Of a stretch of 64,000 nt of DNA, positions 32,571 through 63,714 are shown in pieces. The position numbers were made by a program, and so were the translations under genes. The notes under the pieces were generated by a model. The model was not told where the DNA came from. It saw only the letters and a list, made by a program, of their open reading frames with translations, and did not search any database. The DNA comes from Serripes groenlandicus. Its lineage: Eukaryota > Mollusca > Bivalvia > Cardiida > Cardiidae. Position 1 is the first letter of the stretch. Each line of letters starts with the position of its first letter. The stretch is from NCBI GenBank assembly GCA_031761405.1, contig JASEVX010000001.1:24743606-24807605 (forward strand), in the 5' to 3' direction.

Positions 32571-32771
32571 TTTAGAATGGATGTAAGCACAACCACAGCA
32601 TGACAAACTATTAAATATCATACAAATTTCAAACCATGATGTACTCCTAGATAAAATATTATATACAATTATTGCTTTGTAGTTCTATTCTAATAATACT
32701 TTATACTTCATAGAAATATGATCAGAATCATAGAAACAGAGAACCTACAGAAAATGTTAAACACATATTTA

Positions 32772-32992
32772 TCCTTTCCCACAAACAACAAATCTCTAGC
32801 AGACAAATTTGAAAACATAGTGTCATAAAACCTATAAAAATCCATAAAAGATAGCTTAATTGTTAAATTAAGTTAAAAAACTTGTGGTCAAAGGTGAAAT
32901 TGCTCATCATGAGCAATTTCACCTTTGGCCACAATGTTTTCAAAAGTCGTCTGCTTCTATTGCTTCAAAAAGCGTATGCAGGTGGGAAAGGG
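32772..32992. mobile_element. M1 MITE, B end left
   Basis: Unusually perfect hairpin: GGTGAAATTGCTCATCATG then its complement ending AATTTCACC. Left site TTTA, right TTAA. Confidence 0.85.
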
Positions 32993-33275
32993 TTAAGCTT
33001 TGTAAGAAAGCTTACTTGACCCGTTTCCTGATAGAGAATAATGTATCGAAAACAGTGTGTGGGTAAAGGAGAAATACCAGTAGGCCACACGATAAATGCT
33101 TTGTAGAATATAAATGGATGAAAAGATGAATCACTTTTAACTCTGTTAAAGATTATTAAAGTAATAGATATATTTCCATCCCACATGTATACACTATAAC
33201 AGTCCATCTAAGCATTCATCAACACAGGTAAACACGGGATAATTGTCTGTTTGCGTGTGAGATCCTGATATTTTT

Positions 33276-33402
33276 AGCAGCAGACGACTTTGAATATGTC
33301 TTTGGCAAAAGTGTGAACAACCCCAATTAATGAGAGTTGAATTATTAAATAGAGTTGAAAAAACACTGTGGCAAAAGGAGAATTTGCTCATTATTTAAAG
33401 GG
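33276..33402. mobile_element. M1 MITE, partial
   Basis: B arm and spacer, then a shortened right end AAAGGG before TTAA 33403-33406, which also starts the M2 copy. Confidence 0.65.
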
Positions 33403-33406
33403 TTAA

Positions 33407-33601
33407 CTGAACTCCTTCACTGCCAAATTTCCCAAAGTCGATTCTTCCATGTAGAAAATTGGAGCACTCCATATTTTGTCGAACAGGAAATTTGCTAAAA
33501 TTTAATTTCTTAGTTGCAAACAATGAAGATTTCAAGAGAGACAACTCGTTACGAGCTGTCTCATTTGATTCCGCCTTCAATTTCCTTTGGCAGCAAAAGA
33601 G
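33407..33601. mobile_element. M2 MITE, second copy
   Basis: AACTCCTTCACTGCCAAA and TTTGGCAGCAAAAGAGTT pair; internal ACTCGTTACGAGCTGTCTC as in 31571-31775. Diverged from the first copy. Confidence 0.7.
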
Positions 33602-33611
33602 TTAACATTAA

Positions 33612-33834
33612 CCCTTTCCCTCATACAACAATTCTGCAGCAGACGACTTTGAACATATTTTGTCAAAAAATGGAAAATCTCTATAATTGAATGGATAACC
33701 TATGACTAAAAGTGGAAAACATTGTGGCAAAAAGAAGAAATTGCTCGTTTTGAGCAATTTCTTCTTTTGTCACTATGTTTTCAAAAAGCCGTCTGCTGCA
33801 GAGGTGTCAGAAAGCGTCTATATGAGGGAAAGGG
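33612..33834. mobile_element. M1 MITE, near-consensus, B end left
   Basis: Intact TTAA both sides, full spacer, full hairpin. Suitable reference copy. Confidence 0.95.
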
Positions 33835-33849
33835 TTAAAGCGTTAGCCA

Positions 33850-33957
33850 ACTCTATCAATTCAATAATTATACTTTCATTTATAAGAGACTGTTCATAGT
33901 TTTGCCTAGATGCTTTCAAAGTCGTCTGCCGCAGATTTGCTGTATATGGGATAGGTT
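33850..33957. mobile_element. M1 MITE, right half
   Basis: Spacer plus GTCTGCCGCAGATTTGC arm; terminus GGGATAGG. Confidence 0.65.
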
Positions 33958-33979
33958 GAAAGGTCCAAAAATTCAATTC

Positions 33980-34057
33980 CTATGATACTGGTGTCAACAT
34001 TTGGGCTCTTCACACACAGACACACACTCGTGACTACTGGTGTCAACATTTGGGTGC

Positions 34058-34091
<34 letters not shown>

Positions 34092-34258
34092 ACTACTGGT
34101 GTCAACATTTGGGTTCTTCATACACACACACACACACACTCTTGACTACTGGTGTCAACATTTGGGTTCTTCATACACACACACACACACACACACTCTT
34201 GACTACTGGTGTCAACATTTGGGTGCTTCACACACACACACACACACACACACTTGAC
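33980..34258. repeat. ~60-bp minisatellite with embedded (CA)n, 5 copies
   Basis: Units contain GACTACTGGTGTCAACATTT and GGG.TCTTCA followed by variable CA runs. The run-off at 34255-34330 resembles a SINE-2 3' end. Confidence 0.92.
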
Positions 34259-34404
34259 GCAAGTTCTCACTAACTGGTTGTAAGAACCCTTTTCACGATC
34301 GATGTAGAATAAATAGGTTTAGACTAAACTAATTGACTCTTTTATGTTTTGGTAACAATATGTTACATATCAGTCATACTCCTATAGCTCCATCAGCTAA
34401 TTAG

Positions 34405-34628
34405 TCCTTTCCCACTTGCAGACGCATTCCGTCGCATTTGCAGCAGACGACTTTTGAAAACATTGTGGCAAAAGGAGAAATTGCTCATGATGAGCAATTT
34501 CCCCTTTTGCCAAAATGTTTACAAATCTATTTGATAATTAAACTCTCATTTATGGAGAAGATATTTCACATTTTTGCCAATATGTTTTCAAAGTTGTCTG
34601 CTGCAGATTTGTCGTATGTGGGAAAGGG
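34405..34628. mobile_element. M1 MITE, A end left
   Basis: Left site TTAG, right end GGGAAAGGG then CTAT. Confidence 0.85.
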
Positions 34629-34670
34629 CTATTTAAAACTCTCATAGACACAGCTATGTAATATATCAAA

Positions 34671-34889
34671 CCCTTTCCTACAATAGGACTTATTCTTATA
34701 CATCTGCAGCTGACGACTTTTGAAAGTAATGTTTCAAAAGGAGAAATTTCTCATAACAAGCATTTTGTCCTTTTGCCTCAATGTTTTCAACTACATTCAT
34801 AAATGTTCTTTTAATTATAGAATCTTTCCTTATATGTCTAAATAATTTCAAAGTTGACTACTGCAGATTACTTTTTAGGCATGAAAGGG
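34671..34889. mobile_element. M1 MITE, old, A end left
   Basis: Right TTAA shared with the next copy. Confidence 0.8.
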
Positions 34890-34893
34890 TTAA

Positions 34894-35115
34894 CCCTTTC
34901 CCACATACATCAAATCTAAAGCAGACGACTTGGAAAACACTAGGTCAAAAATAAGGGATCTCTAAAAATGAAAAAAAAACAATCATTGAATTAAGTAGAA
35001 AACATTGAGAGGCAAATGGAGAAATTACTCATCACGAGCATCTTCTTTTGCCACAATGTTTTCAAATGCCGTATGGCTGCAGAGGCGTCAGAAAAAGTCT
35101 GAATATGAGAAAAGG
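34894..35115. mobile_element. M1 MITE, B end left
   Basis: Lies 77 nt beyond the UGP2 stop codon on the UGP2 3' side. Confidence 0.82.
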
Positions 35116-35192
35116 TTATAAATTCCTGGAGCTATAGAATCACTGTAATACACCAGAACTAGAAGTACACAATAGCACTATATAGGATCACG

Positions 35193-56023
<20,831 letters not shown>

Positions 56024-56080
56024 CTGAAAATAAAAATAAAGAAATAAATTCCTTAATGTAACCAGTCAGAAATTCTGTTT

Positions 56081-56160
56081 GACCCGACCGAGGCTCGAAC
56101 TGGGAACCTATCCAGCTGCTCATTGTCTTTTTAAGGAGCGGACCACTGTAGACTGCAGAA
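56081..56160 (-). mobile_element. tRNA-like SINE head fragment
   Basis: On the - strand GTGGTCCGCTCCTTAAAAAG and CAGTTCGAGCCTCGGTCGG resemble A and B boxes. Confidence 0.4.
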
Positions 56161-56370
56161 GTAATCTCAAATATGAGACGAGCTAATTCACTTTACTATT
56201 TCCCTGATAAATGATAAAGAAGGCCAGTCCATTCATTATAATATGTACAGTAGAATGATTCGGAAAATGTTACCGAAAAAGGATAATTTATTAAATGTAA
56301 CTTACGTTTCCTTTTTTTCCATAATGTTTTCAACCTAGAAGGATTTTCCAACTAGTTTTGAAAGCGTTAA

Positions 56371-56607
56371 TTATTTCCCATTTGCAGACGAACTTTGATG
56401 CATCTGCAGCAGACATCTTTTAAAAACAGTGTGACAAAACGAGAAATTGTTTATTATTTCATGACAAAAGGAGAAATTGCTTATTATATCGCTAAAGTGT
56501 TTTCAATGTTATTAATAACTACACTTTTATTCATAAAGATTTTCTTTATTTTACCTTAATGGGCTCTTAAAGTCATCTGCTGCAGATTTGTTGTATGTGG
56601 GAAAGTG
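56371..56607. mobile_element. M1 MITE, old, A end left
   Basis: Partial duplication of GACAAAA.GAGAAATTG in the hairpin arm; TTAA both sides. Confidence 0.8.
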
Positions 56608-56728
56608 TTAATTAAAAAACAACAATCCATCAACCTCTCTTCTTGTCACACAATTATTTTATGTACAGCTAGATAATGTTTTTTTTGTATGATATCTTAT
56701 CAATTCATCAAGCTGTTACAGAGTATAT

Positions 56729-56950
56729 CCCTTTCCCTCATATAGACGCTTTCTGACGCCTCTGCAGCAGAACACTTATTGAAAACATAGTGACAAAAGA
56801 AGAAATTGCTCAAAATGAGCAATTTCTCCTTTTGCCACAATATTTTCAACTTTTAGTCATAGGTTATCCATTCAATTATAGAGATTTTCTATTTTTTGAC
56901 AAAATATGTTCAAAGTCGTCTGCTGCAGATTTGTCGTATGAGGGAAAGGG
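56729..56950. mobile_element. M1 MITE, full length, A end left
   Basis: Left flank TATAT instead of TTAA, right TTAA. Confidence 0.92.
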
Positions 56951-57012
56951 TTAAATAGATAACACAGTTGTTGTCACATTACTGTTTTGCATGTAACCAT
57001 TATTGTCCTACA

Positions 57013-57166
57013 GGACTTCTCTGCAGCAGACAGCTTTTTGAAGACATATAGACAAAAGAAAAGTTTCTCAAAATGAACAATTTCTCCTTTTGCCACAATG
57101 TTTTCCACTTTTAGTCATCCATTCAATTATAGAGATTTTCTATTTTTTGACAAAATGTGTTAAAAC
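57013..57166. mobile_element. M1 MITE without termini
   Basis: From CTCTGCAGCAGACAGC to the spacer. 57167-57513 holds nothing recognised. Confidence 0.78.
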
Positions 57167-57513
57167 ATGTTATAGTCCATATTCAACGACCATTCTAAAT
57201 AACACAATTTCTGACGGGCTATAATATAATAAGCACTCTGAAATGGTTTTACTCAGTAAATTTAGAATAAGAAAATTAATGATATTTAGAAAGATTGGGG
57301 AAAAACCGACACTTAACAGCTATAATTGTCGCCAAACCTAGAAAAAATTACTATTTATCCAAGAAATATGCCAGAAAGTTGCTCTCAGCAGGATATGTTA
57401 ACTAAGAACGTCCGAGTATGATACCCAATCACGGAGTGAATCTAATATGACACGAAACTACCTTGTAAGTTGATCGGTGAACATTCTGTCTAATATAACA
57501 GCTGTTACTGAAA

Positions 57514-57732
57514 CCTTTTTCCCACATACATACGCTTTTTGACACTTTTGCAGCAGACAACATTGGAAAACATTGTGGAAAAAAGAGAAATTGCTCATCA
57601 TGAGCAATTTCTCCTTTTGCCACAATGTTTTTAAAAGGCTATTAAATAATTTCGTTCATAGAGTTTCTTTGGCTTTGCCTAAATGTTCTCAAAAGTCGTC
57701 TGCTGTAGGTTTGGTTGTTTTTTCATAAAGGG
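57514..57732. mobile_element. M1 MITE, old, A end left
   Basis: Perfect hairpin GAGAAATTGCTCATCATG...; right terminus AAAGGG. Confidence 0.78.
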
Positions 57733-57814
57733 ATAATGCATATACTAAAACAATCGAAGATGCCAGCTGATCAACAGCTTTGAATAATATCAACTTTTCA
57801 CTCTATCCTATAAA

Positions 57815-58017
57815 CCCCTTCCCACATGCAACAAATCTGCAGCAGACGACTTTGAAATCATACCCGTTTTTTTGGGGCAAACTCTCTTTAAATGAAAGTA
57901 CATTACTACAATAATTGAAAGGAGTAAAAAAAACATGGTAACAAAACGAGAAATTGCTCGTTTTCAAACAGCCGTCTGCTGCAGAGGCGTCGGAAAGTGT
58001 CTATAGGTGGGAAAGGG
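57815..58017. mobile_element. M1 MITE, B end left
   Basis: Hairpin shortened; right TTAA intact. Confidence 0.82.
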
Positions 58018-58054
58018 TTAAACCAATTTTTCTGCCTCATGTACTAAAGTTTAA

Positions 58055-58231
58055 CCCTCACCAACATGCAGATGCAAGTCCATGCATCTGCATCATACAA
58101 CTTTTGCCACAGCTTATTCAATTCTATTCAGTAGTAATACATATGTACCTCCATTTATAAAGATTTGTAATGTTTTTACCTCCATGTTTTCAAAGTTGTC
58201 TGCTGCAAATATGTTGTATGTAGGAAAAGGG
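58055..58231. mobile_element. M1 MITE, first hairpin strand lost
   Basis: Left TTAA intact; GCATCTGCATC arm. Confidence 0.75.
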
Positions 58232-58279
58232 TAAATAAATCTGTTTTCAAGTCCTTGAACAAAAGATAATCTCGAAATA

Positions 58280-58516
58280 ATGGAAGATGGGGATGGGGCT
58301 AATTCCAAATCAAATGGGGATCTGTTTCGGACCTATATACTCATTTTCAACAAAAACCTTCTAGAAACAATTGAAAAGGAGCCATGGCAAATGCATATAT
58401 ATCATGAGGTTGAATTTTTGGACATTTATTTAGCATCATTATTTCGCAGATATTATATGCATATATTGGAGACAGTCAAGAAAACACACTGTGACAGCAG
58501 GAAAAGTTTGATTTAA
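58280..58516 (+). other. Unassigned 78-codon ORF in unique sequence
   Basis: Starts MEDGDGANSKSNGDLF and includes EPWQMHIYHEVEFLDIYLAS. It lies between M1 copies and is not itself M1 sequence. No family recognised; could be an exon, a pseudogene piece or chance. Confidence 0.2.
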
Positions 58517-58549
58517 TCATTTTGATAAAATTGTCCTTGCTCACCAAAA

Positions 58550-58714
58550 TGTTCAAACATTGATTCTTTTGATGAGCAATTTCACCATTTGGCACAATGT
58601 TATCAACACTATGCAATCAAAATTACTTAAGTTTAAATTTTAGATAGATTTTCAATAAGTTTGCTAATGTTTTCGTAAGTCGTCAGCTGCAGATTTGTTG
58701 CATGTGGGAAAGGG
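58550..58714. mobile_element. M1 MITE, right part
   Basis: Second hairpin strand to GGGAAAGGG and TTAA. Confidence 0.72.
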
Positions 58715-58792
58715 TTAAGTAAGCTGTATGAGCTAAAAATGGTTGGGGGCATTTCAAAAGAATACTTGTAGTTTCATGTGAGAACAAATTAA

Positions 58793-59056
58793 CCCTTTCT
58801 AGACTATTCCGACATATAACAATTCTGCAGTAGACAACTTTAAATACTTCTAGGTGAAAATTAGGAAATTCTCTATAACAGCAGGTTTAATTGCTGAAAA
58901 AAGTTGAAAACATTGTGGCTAAAGGAGAAATTTCTGAAAAAGGTTGAAAACATTCCGGCAAAATGAGAATTTACCCGTTTTGAGCAATTTCTCCTTTTGT
59001 CACATTGTTTTCAATGTCGTCTGCTGTAGAGGCGTCAGAGAGCGTCTGTGTCGGGG
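58793..59056. mobile_element. M1 MITE with duplicated GTTGAAAACATT block
   Basis: 264 bp; the first hairpin strand is present twice (about 58907-58930 and 58942-58965). Confidence 0.78.
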
Positions 59057-59240
59057 TTAAGTGGTAGTCCCTAAAAAATTGGTATATTTTCAACCACCAT
59101 ATTACCTTTGTAATTATATTTTGTATAATTTACCTATCACAATTTATATGCATACCCAATATTCACTGATCTATATCAAATACAACAGGGACTTGCCAAG
59201 AAGTAACCCAAGGAATCATCAAATTGCTGAGTGGGTTGAA

Positions 59241-59461
59241 CCCTTTCCCTCATATAGATGCTTTCTGATGCCTCTGCAGCATACGTCTTTTGAAAACCTT
59301 GTGGCAAAGGGAGAAATGCTCATAAATGAGCAATTTCCCCTTTTGCCACAAGGTTTTCAATTTTTTAAAGTAATTATACTTTCGTTAATATCAGTCTTCT
59401 GTTCTTCTCACCAGTTGTTTTCAAAGATGTCTGCTGCTGATTTGTTGTATGTGGGAAAGGG
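59241..59461. mobile_element. M1 MITE, A end left
   Basis: Left flank TTGAA, right TTAA; perfect GGGAGAAATGCTCATAAATG hairpin. Confidence 0.88.
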
Positions 59462-59555
59462 TTAAGTAAATGATATTATGTTTGAATTTGTATTAACGTC
59501 ATGCACCAACAACCTTTAAGGTTTTCTTAGATGCATAATGTAATTTGACATATTC

Positions 59556-59687
59556 GAAATTGCTCAATAGCTTTTTGTTTTGCAACACTGCTTTCAAGAG
59601 AATTTCCATATGTTTTGCCTAGATCATGACATTATCAGTTTTCAAAGCTGTCTGGCTGAAGATTTGTTGTATAATGTGGGTAAGGGT
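59556..59687. mobile_element. M1 MITE, right part
   Basis: Decayed; ends GTGGGTAAGGG. Confidence 0.6.
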
Positions 59688-59783
59688 TATAACCATCCAC
59701 CCAGGGTTCCATGAATGAATAGCTAAGTACCCACTATATATTGATGAGGCATACCCACCATATTTGTGGGGAAAGATTTTTAC

Positions 59784-59830
59784 ACCCTTCCCCATATACA
59801 ACAAGCTTGCAGCAGATGACAACTGAGCAT
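59784..59830. mobile_element. M1 left-end scrap
   Basis: CCCTTCCCCATATACAACAA then TTGCAGCAGATGAC. Confidence 0.6.
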
Positions 59831-59946
59831 CTCCAATCCCAACAATGTTATCAAAAGGTGTCTTCCCCAAAGCCAAATTATGTTTCTATGGGTGAGTTTG
59901 ATGATCATACAGTTACATTTCAGATGACCAGATAAGGAGGAGTTAA

Positions 59947-60171
59947 CCCTTTCTCTCGTATAGACGCTTTCTGACGCCTCTGCAGCAGACGGCTTTTTGA
60001 AAACATAGTGACAAAAGAAGAATTTGCTCAAAACGAGCAATTTCTCCTTTTGACACAATGTTTTCCACTTTAAGTCATATATAGGTTATCCATTCAATTA
60101 TAGAGATTTTCCATTTTTTACAAAATATGGTCAAAGTCGTCTGCTGCAGAAATGTTGTATGAGGGAAAGGG
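59947..60171. mobile_element. M1 MITE, full length, A end left
   Basis: TTAA both sides; small duplication (ATATAT) in the spacer. Confidence 0.92.
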
Positions 60172-60399
60172 TTAATTGTGGTCTTTTAAACACCACTACA
60201 GCTCCTAATATTCAACTAAACCCTATTTTCTTTTGAGTACCCACAAAATAGGGTTTTAAGCATCAAAGCAGGATTTTAGAATGTGAAATATGCCCCTTAA
60301 CTAGAGCTCAGCTGTTTGCTTGGTGTTCTTTCAGTAACTAATAGGATATTTCTCCAGTAAATGGGAAGACCCTGATCAGACTGTGAGGTGACACAATGC

Positions 60400-60608
60400 T
60401 GATCCGGTCATCTCCTGCGGAATCCTGTGGTACAATTTTATTTGTGGGCTAAAACAGTGTATGTGGAAAAGCAGTCAGTTGCTTAAAAAGTTTGTTGTGT
60501 TGATGACTGGTGTTAGATAGCCAGGAAAAACACATGAGTGGATGAACGGGCCGCCGTGATATTATTGAAAAATTGTTGAAAACGACATTAAAGCCCAATC
60601 AATCAGAA
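60400..60608 (+). mobile_element. SINE-1, headless
   Basis: GTGGAAAAGCAGTCAGTTGC body, GGCCGCCGTGATATTATTG, tail AAAGCCCAATCAATCA. A GAGTACCCACAAAATAGG repeat lies upstream at 60233-60310. 60609-60838 is empty. Confidence 0.7.
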
Positions 60609-60842
60609 CTGTGATGATTATGAACAGACTGAGTGAACTAGTTGTCAAATTTATATTGGTCACAATAAAGATCACAAATTGACTTTTAAGAAGCATATTT
60701 TATGCTACTAGCTTAAGCTTATCTTACAAAAACCTTTTCAATATATTGAGTAAAGTAACACATTTTACCCTTTTTTTTGTATTCATACAGTTTCTGATGG
60801 ATAAAGAAACTAAACAAAGTTTTCCCCTCGATTTAATATTAA

Positions 60843-61271
60843 CCCTTTCCCACATACAACAAATCTGCAGCAGACAACTTTGAAATCATCTTTGCAAACA
60901 TATGAAAACCCTCCTTTATTGAGAGTTTAACGCTTTCCCACATATAGACGTTATCTAACACCTCGGCTGCAGACGACTTTTGAAAACATTGTCACAAAAA
61001 GATGAATTGCTCCTTTTGCCACAACGTATTCAACTTGATCTAATAATTAAACTCTCATTTATGGAGATTTGTCACCTTTTTGACTAGATGTTTTCAATGT
61101 CGTCTGCTGTGGATTTATTGTATGTGGGAAAGGGTTAATATTAAATCGAGGGGAAAAACATTGGGACAAAAGGTGAAATTTCTCATCATGAGCAATTTCA
61201 CCTTTAGCCACAATGTTAACAAAAATGGTCTGCTGCAGAGGCTTCAGAAAGCGTCTGTTTGTCAGAAAGAG
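60843..61271. mobile_element. M1 MITE containing another M1 copy
   Basis: Outer left part to CTCCTTTATTGAGAG; after the inner copy, spacer and hairpin (AAAGGTGAAATTTCTCATCA) continue to GTCAGAAAGAG. Confidence 0.82.
60931..61134. mobile_element. M1 MITE nested in M1, A end left
   Basis: TTAA 60927-60930 and 61135-61138. Confidence 0.88.
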
Positions 61272-61354
61272 TAACTTTATAAAGTATGTCAGTAGTATAA
61301 TATAAATGTATGTAGTAAAAATAATCGTGCCACGTTTTACAGAACCCTTTCTAA

Positions 61355-61475
61355 CCCTTTCCCACATACAACAAATCTGCAGCAGAAGACTGAAAAAATC
61401 ACAACAAAAAGTTGACATATCACTTAAAATTAAAGTATAATGAGTTGAGAGCATTGTGGGAAAAGGAGACATTTT
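61355..61475. mobile_element. M1 MITE, left part, B arm
   Basis: Truncated after GGAAAAGGAGACATTTTC. Confidence 0.72.
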
Positions 61476-61597
61476 CTAATTGATTTAAATGAAATGCTTC
61501 TGAAAACAGGTTTAAACCTGAATATCAATTAATCCACCTTTTCCACTGATCTATTTTCATGACACAGAACAGGACATGTCACAGGACCAGCTGTTAA

Positions 61598-61713
61598 CCC
61601 TTTCCCTCATACGACAATTCTGCAGCAGACCACTTTGAACATATTTTGTCAAAAAATGGAAAATCTCTATAATTGAATGGAATTACCCTACGACTAAAAG
61701 TGGAAAACATTGT
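61598..61713. mobile_element. M1 MITE, left half, B arm
   Basis: Cut off at GGAAAACATTGT by the SINE-3. Confidence 0.85.
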
Positions 61714-61958
61714 TTCTACATTTTTTCAGTTATATCACGGCATTTCCTAGGTAAGTTACCAGTACTACTGGTCCATTTATCCAGACACCTGCCAGTCAGT
61801 CGTGAATGCTAGCCCCGCAAACCTGAGCGCCACGGAGGGCAGCCATTACGACCATTTTTTAAGTCTTTGGTATGACCTGACCGGGGATCAAAGCCGCGAC
61901 CGGCCACACTCGAGGCGGACGCTCTACCACCCACACCACCGAGGCAGTTACCCCAAAA
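61714..61958 (-). mobile_element. SINE-3 variant
   Basis: On the - strand: GCCTCGGTGGTGTGGGTGGT, AGAGCG, GCGGCTTTGATCCCCGGTC, then GGTCATACCAAAGACTT. Confidence 0.72.
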
Positions 61959-62019
61959 CACAGACCCACAGAAGTGAGCATAAACAAAACAGAGAAATAC
62001 TATATAAATATCCAAATAC

Positions 62020-62031
62020 CTGCCAATCCAT
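62020..62031 (-). CDS. Speculative UGP2 start exon (MDWQ)
   Basis: On the - strand ATG GAT TGG CAG is followed by GTATTT, giving a phase-0 donor that would join the phase-0 acceptor of exon 56023-55892. Four codons alone are weak evidence; the real start exon may be elsewhere or outside the window. Confidence 0.15.
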
Positions 62032-62039
62032 ACTATTCC

Positions 62040-62355
62040 TAGTTGACCGTCCACGTTGAATAGCTTTATTCAGACACAATACTTAGGTAACTACACAAAA
62101 ATTTCATAAACCTTTCTCTTCCTTTCTATAAGATCAACATGCAGTTCTGCTACCACTTGAACTTTACCGTTTCAAAGTTTAGTTCACTATCTTTTTTACT
62201 CTACTCAATCCTGATGATATATTTCACCCAATATGTTTTTACAATAATCTATTTTTACAACCATCTATTCTTCCAAAAATTGCCCAATTTTACAATAATA
62301 ACACCCAAAATATACACCCTTGCTTTAACCCTGATCTAATTTTTATTTTGCGTTT
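62040..62355. other. Stretch with no recognised feature
   Basis: Low-complexity T/C-rich, AT-rich; apart from the speculative start exon at 62020-62031 nothing was seen. Confidence 0.4.
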
Positions 62356-62357
62356 AA

Positions 62358-62597
62358 CCCTTTGAATACATCTAGGCAAAAACATGGAAATTCTTTATAC
62401 TGTACTTGAGGGTATAACCACTAAAACAGTGTTGAAAACATACCGGCAAAAGGTGAAATTGCTCGATTTGGTCAATATCTCCTTATGTCACAATGTTTTT
62501 AACACTTTAAAATAATTACACTCACATTTATAGAGAATTTCCATATTTTTACCTCGATGTTTTGAAAGTCGTCTGCTGCAGATTTGTAATATGTAAT
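62358..62597. mobile_element. M1 MITE, old
   Basis: Left terminus CCCTTTGAATACATC (B CTGCAG lost); right arm CTGCTGCAGATTTG; right terminus lost. Confidence 0.68.
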
Positions 62598-62703
62598 TCA
62601 TCAATGTGTATTCTAACCAAATTGTTTTAATTTTAATTAATCTCTCTCTCCAGCATGAGTTCTTCGTTTAAATACTCAACCAGTACTTTAACAGATGTGA
62701 TAG

Positions 62704-62943
62704 CCCTTTCCAGCATGCAGACTGACGATCTCTGAGGCATCTGCAACAGACGACTTTTTTATAACATTGTGGCAAAAAATTGATTGTTCATAATGAGCAA
62801 TTTCTCCTTTGGCCATTATAACTGTTTATAGCCCTATTTTATGATTTTATACGCATTTATAGAGAATAACCATAGTAACTGTTTTGTGTAGATGTTTTCA
62901 AAGTAGTCAGCTGCAAATTTGTTGTAGGTGGGAAAGGGGGGGG
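62704..62943. mobile_element. M1 MITE, old, A end left
   Basis: Right terminus GGGAAAGGGGGGGG before TTAA. Confidence 0.75.
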
Positions 62944-63014
62944 TTAAGGAAGTCCTAGTAAGCAATTTCTGGTAAACAGGAAATTGTTAAGCGGAGCACA
63001 TGATGAGTTTTTGG

Positions 63015-63183
63015 AACCGTCTGCTTTGGACAAATCTGACAAAACGTAACATATATGCAAAATGTAGGAGATTTTTTGATAGAGAATAACAAAACAAAAC
63101 AAGGATCCAGTTTTTCTTTTCCCGTAATGATATAAAAAGTTGTCTGCTTTGCAGATGTCGAAACTTATCTTAGGGAAAGGGGT
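63015..63183. mobile_element. M1 MITE, degenerate
   Basis: Arms CCGTCTGCTTTGGACAAATC and TTGTCTGCTTTGCAGATG; GGGAAAGGGG end. Confidence 0.5.
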
Positions 63184-63227
63184 AAACCTTGTTTGATTTG
63201 TTTTATTGGTGTTTTTTGCCATTTTAA

Positions 63228-63449
63228 CCCTTTCCCTCATATAGACGCTTTCTGACGCCTCTGCAGCAGACGGCTTTTTGAAAACATAGTGACAAAAGAA
63301 GAAATTGCACAAAACGTGCAATTTCTCCTTTTGCAACAATGTTTTCCACTTTTAGTCATAGGTTATCCATTCAATTATGGAGATTTTCAATGTTTTGACA
63401 AAATACGTTCAAAGTCGTCTGCTGCAGAATTGTCGTATGAGGGAAAGGG
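63228..63449. mobile_element. M1 MITE, full length, A end left
   Basis: TTAA both sides; hairpin loop variant AAATTGCACAAAACGTGC. Confidence 0.94.
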
Positions 63450-63454
63450 TTAAA

Positions 63455-63645
63455 CATTATGTCAGTTATATCCCCGCGACAGTTCATTTATGCATGATCC
63501 CTGGATAAACAAACAAGTACTAGGCTAGGAAATATACCTTGCCCATGGGCACTCACTCCTTCATTACTGCCACAATTGGGGAATCAAACTTTGGACACCC
63601 AGATCAAAATTCCCGACGCTAAACCACTCAGCCACAGCAGATTCT
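63455..63645 (-). mobile_element. SINE-3
   Basis: On the - strand: CTGTGGCTGAGTGGTTTAGC, GTTTGATTCCCC, GGTATATTTCCTAGCCTAGT; starts right beside the M1 right end. Confidence 0.78.
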
Positions 63646-63714
63646 CGGGTGCATTCAGTATCATTCAACTAACACACTGAGCAACTGCTCCCTTTCCCAT
63701 GCTGTTATCAGATC

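Noticed and set aside
34040..34273. ORF with HTHTHT repeats
   Set aside because: Translation of the CA-rich minisatellite.
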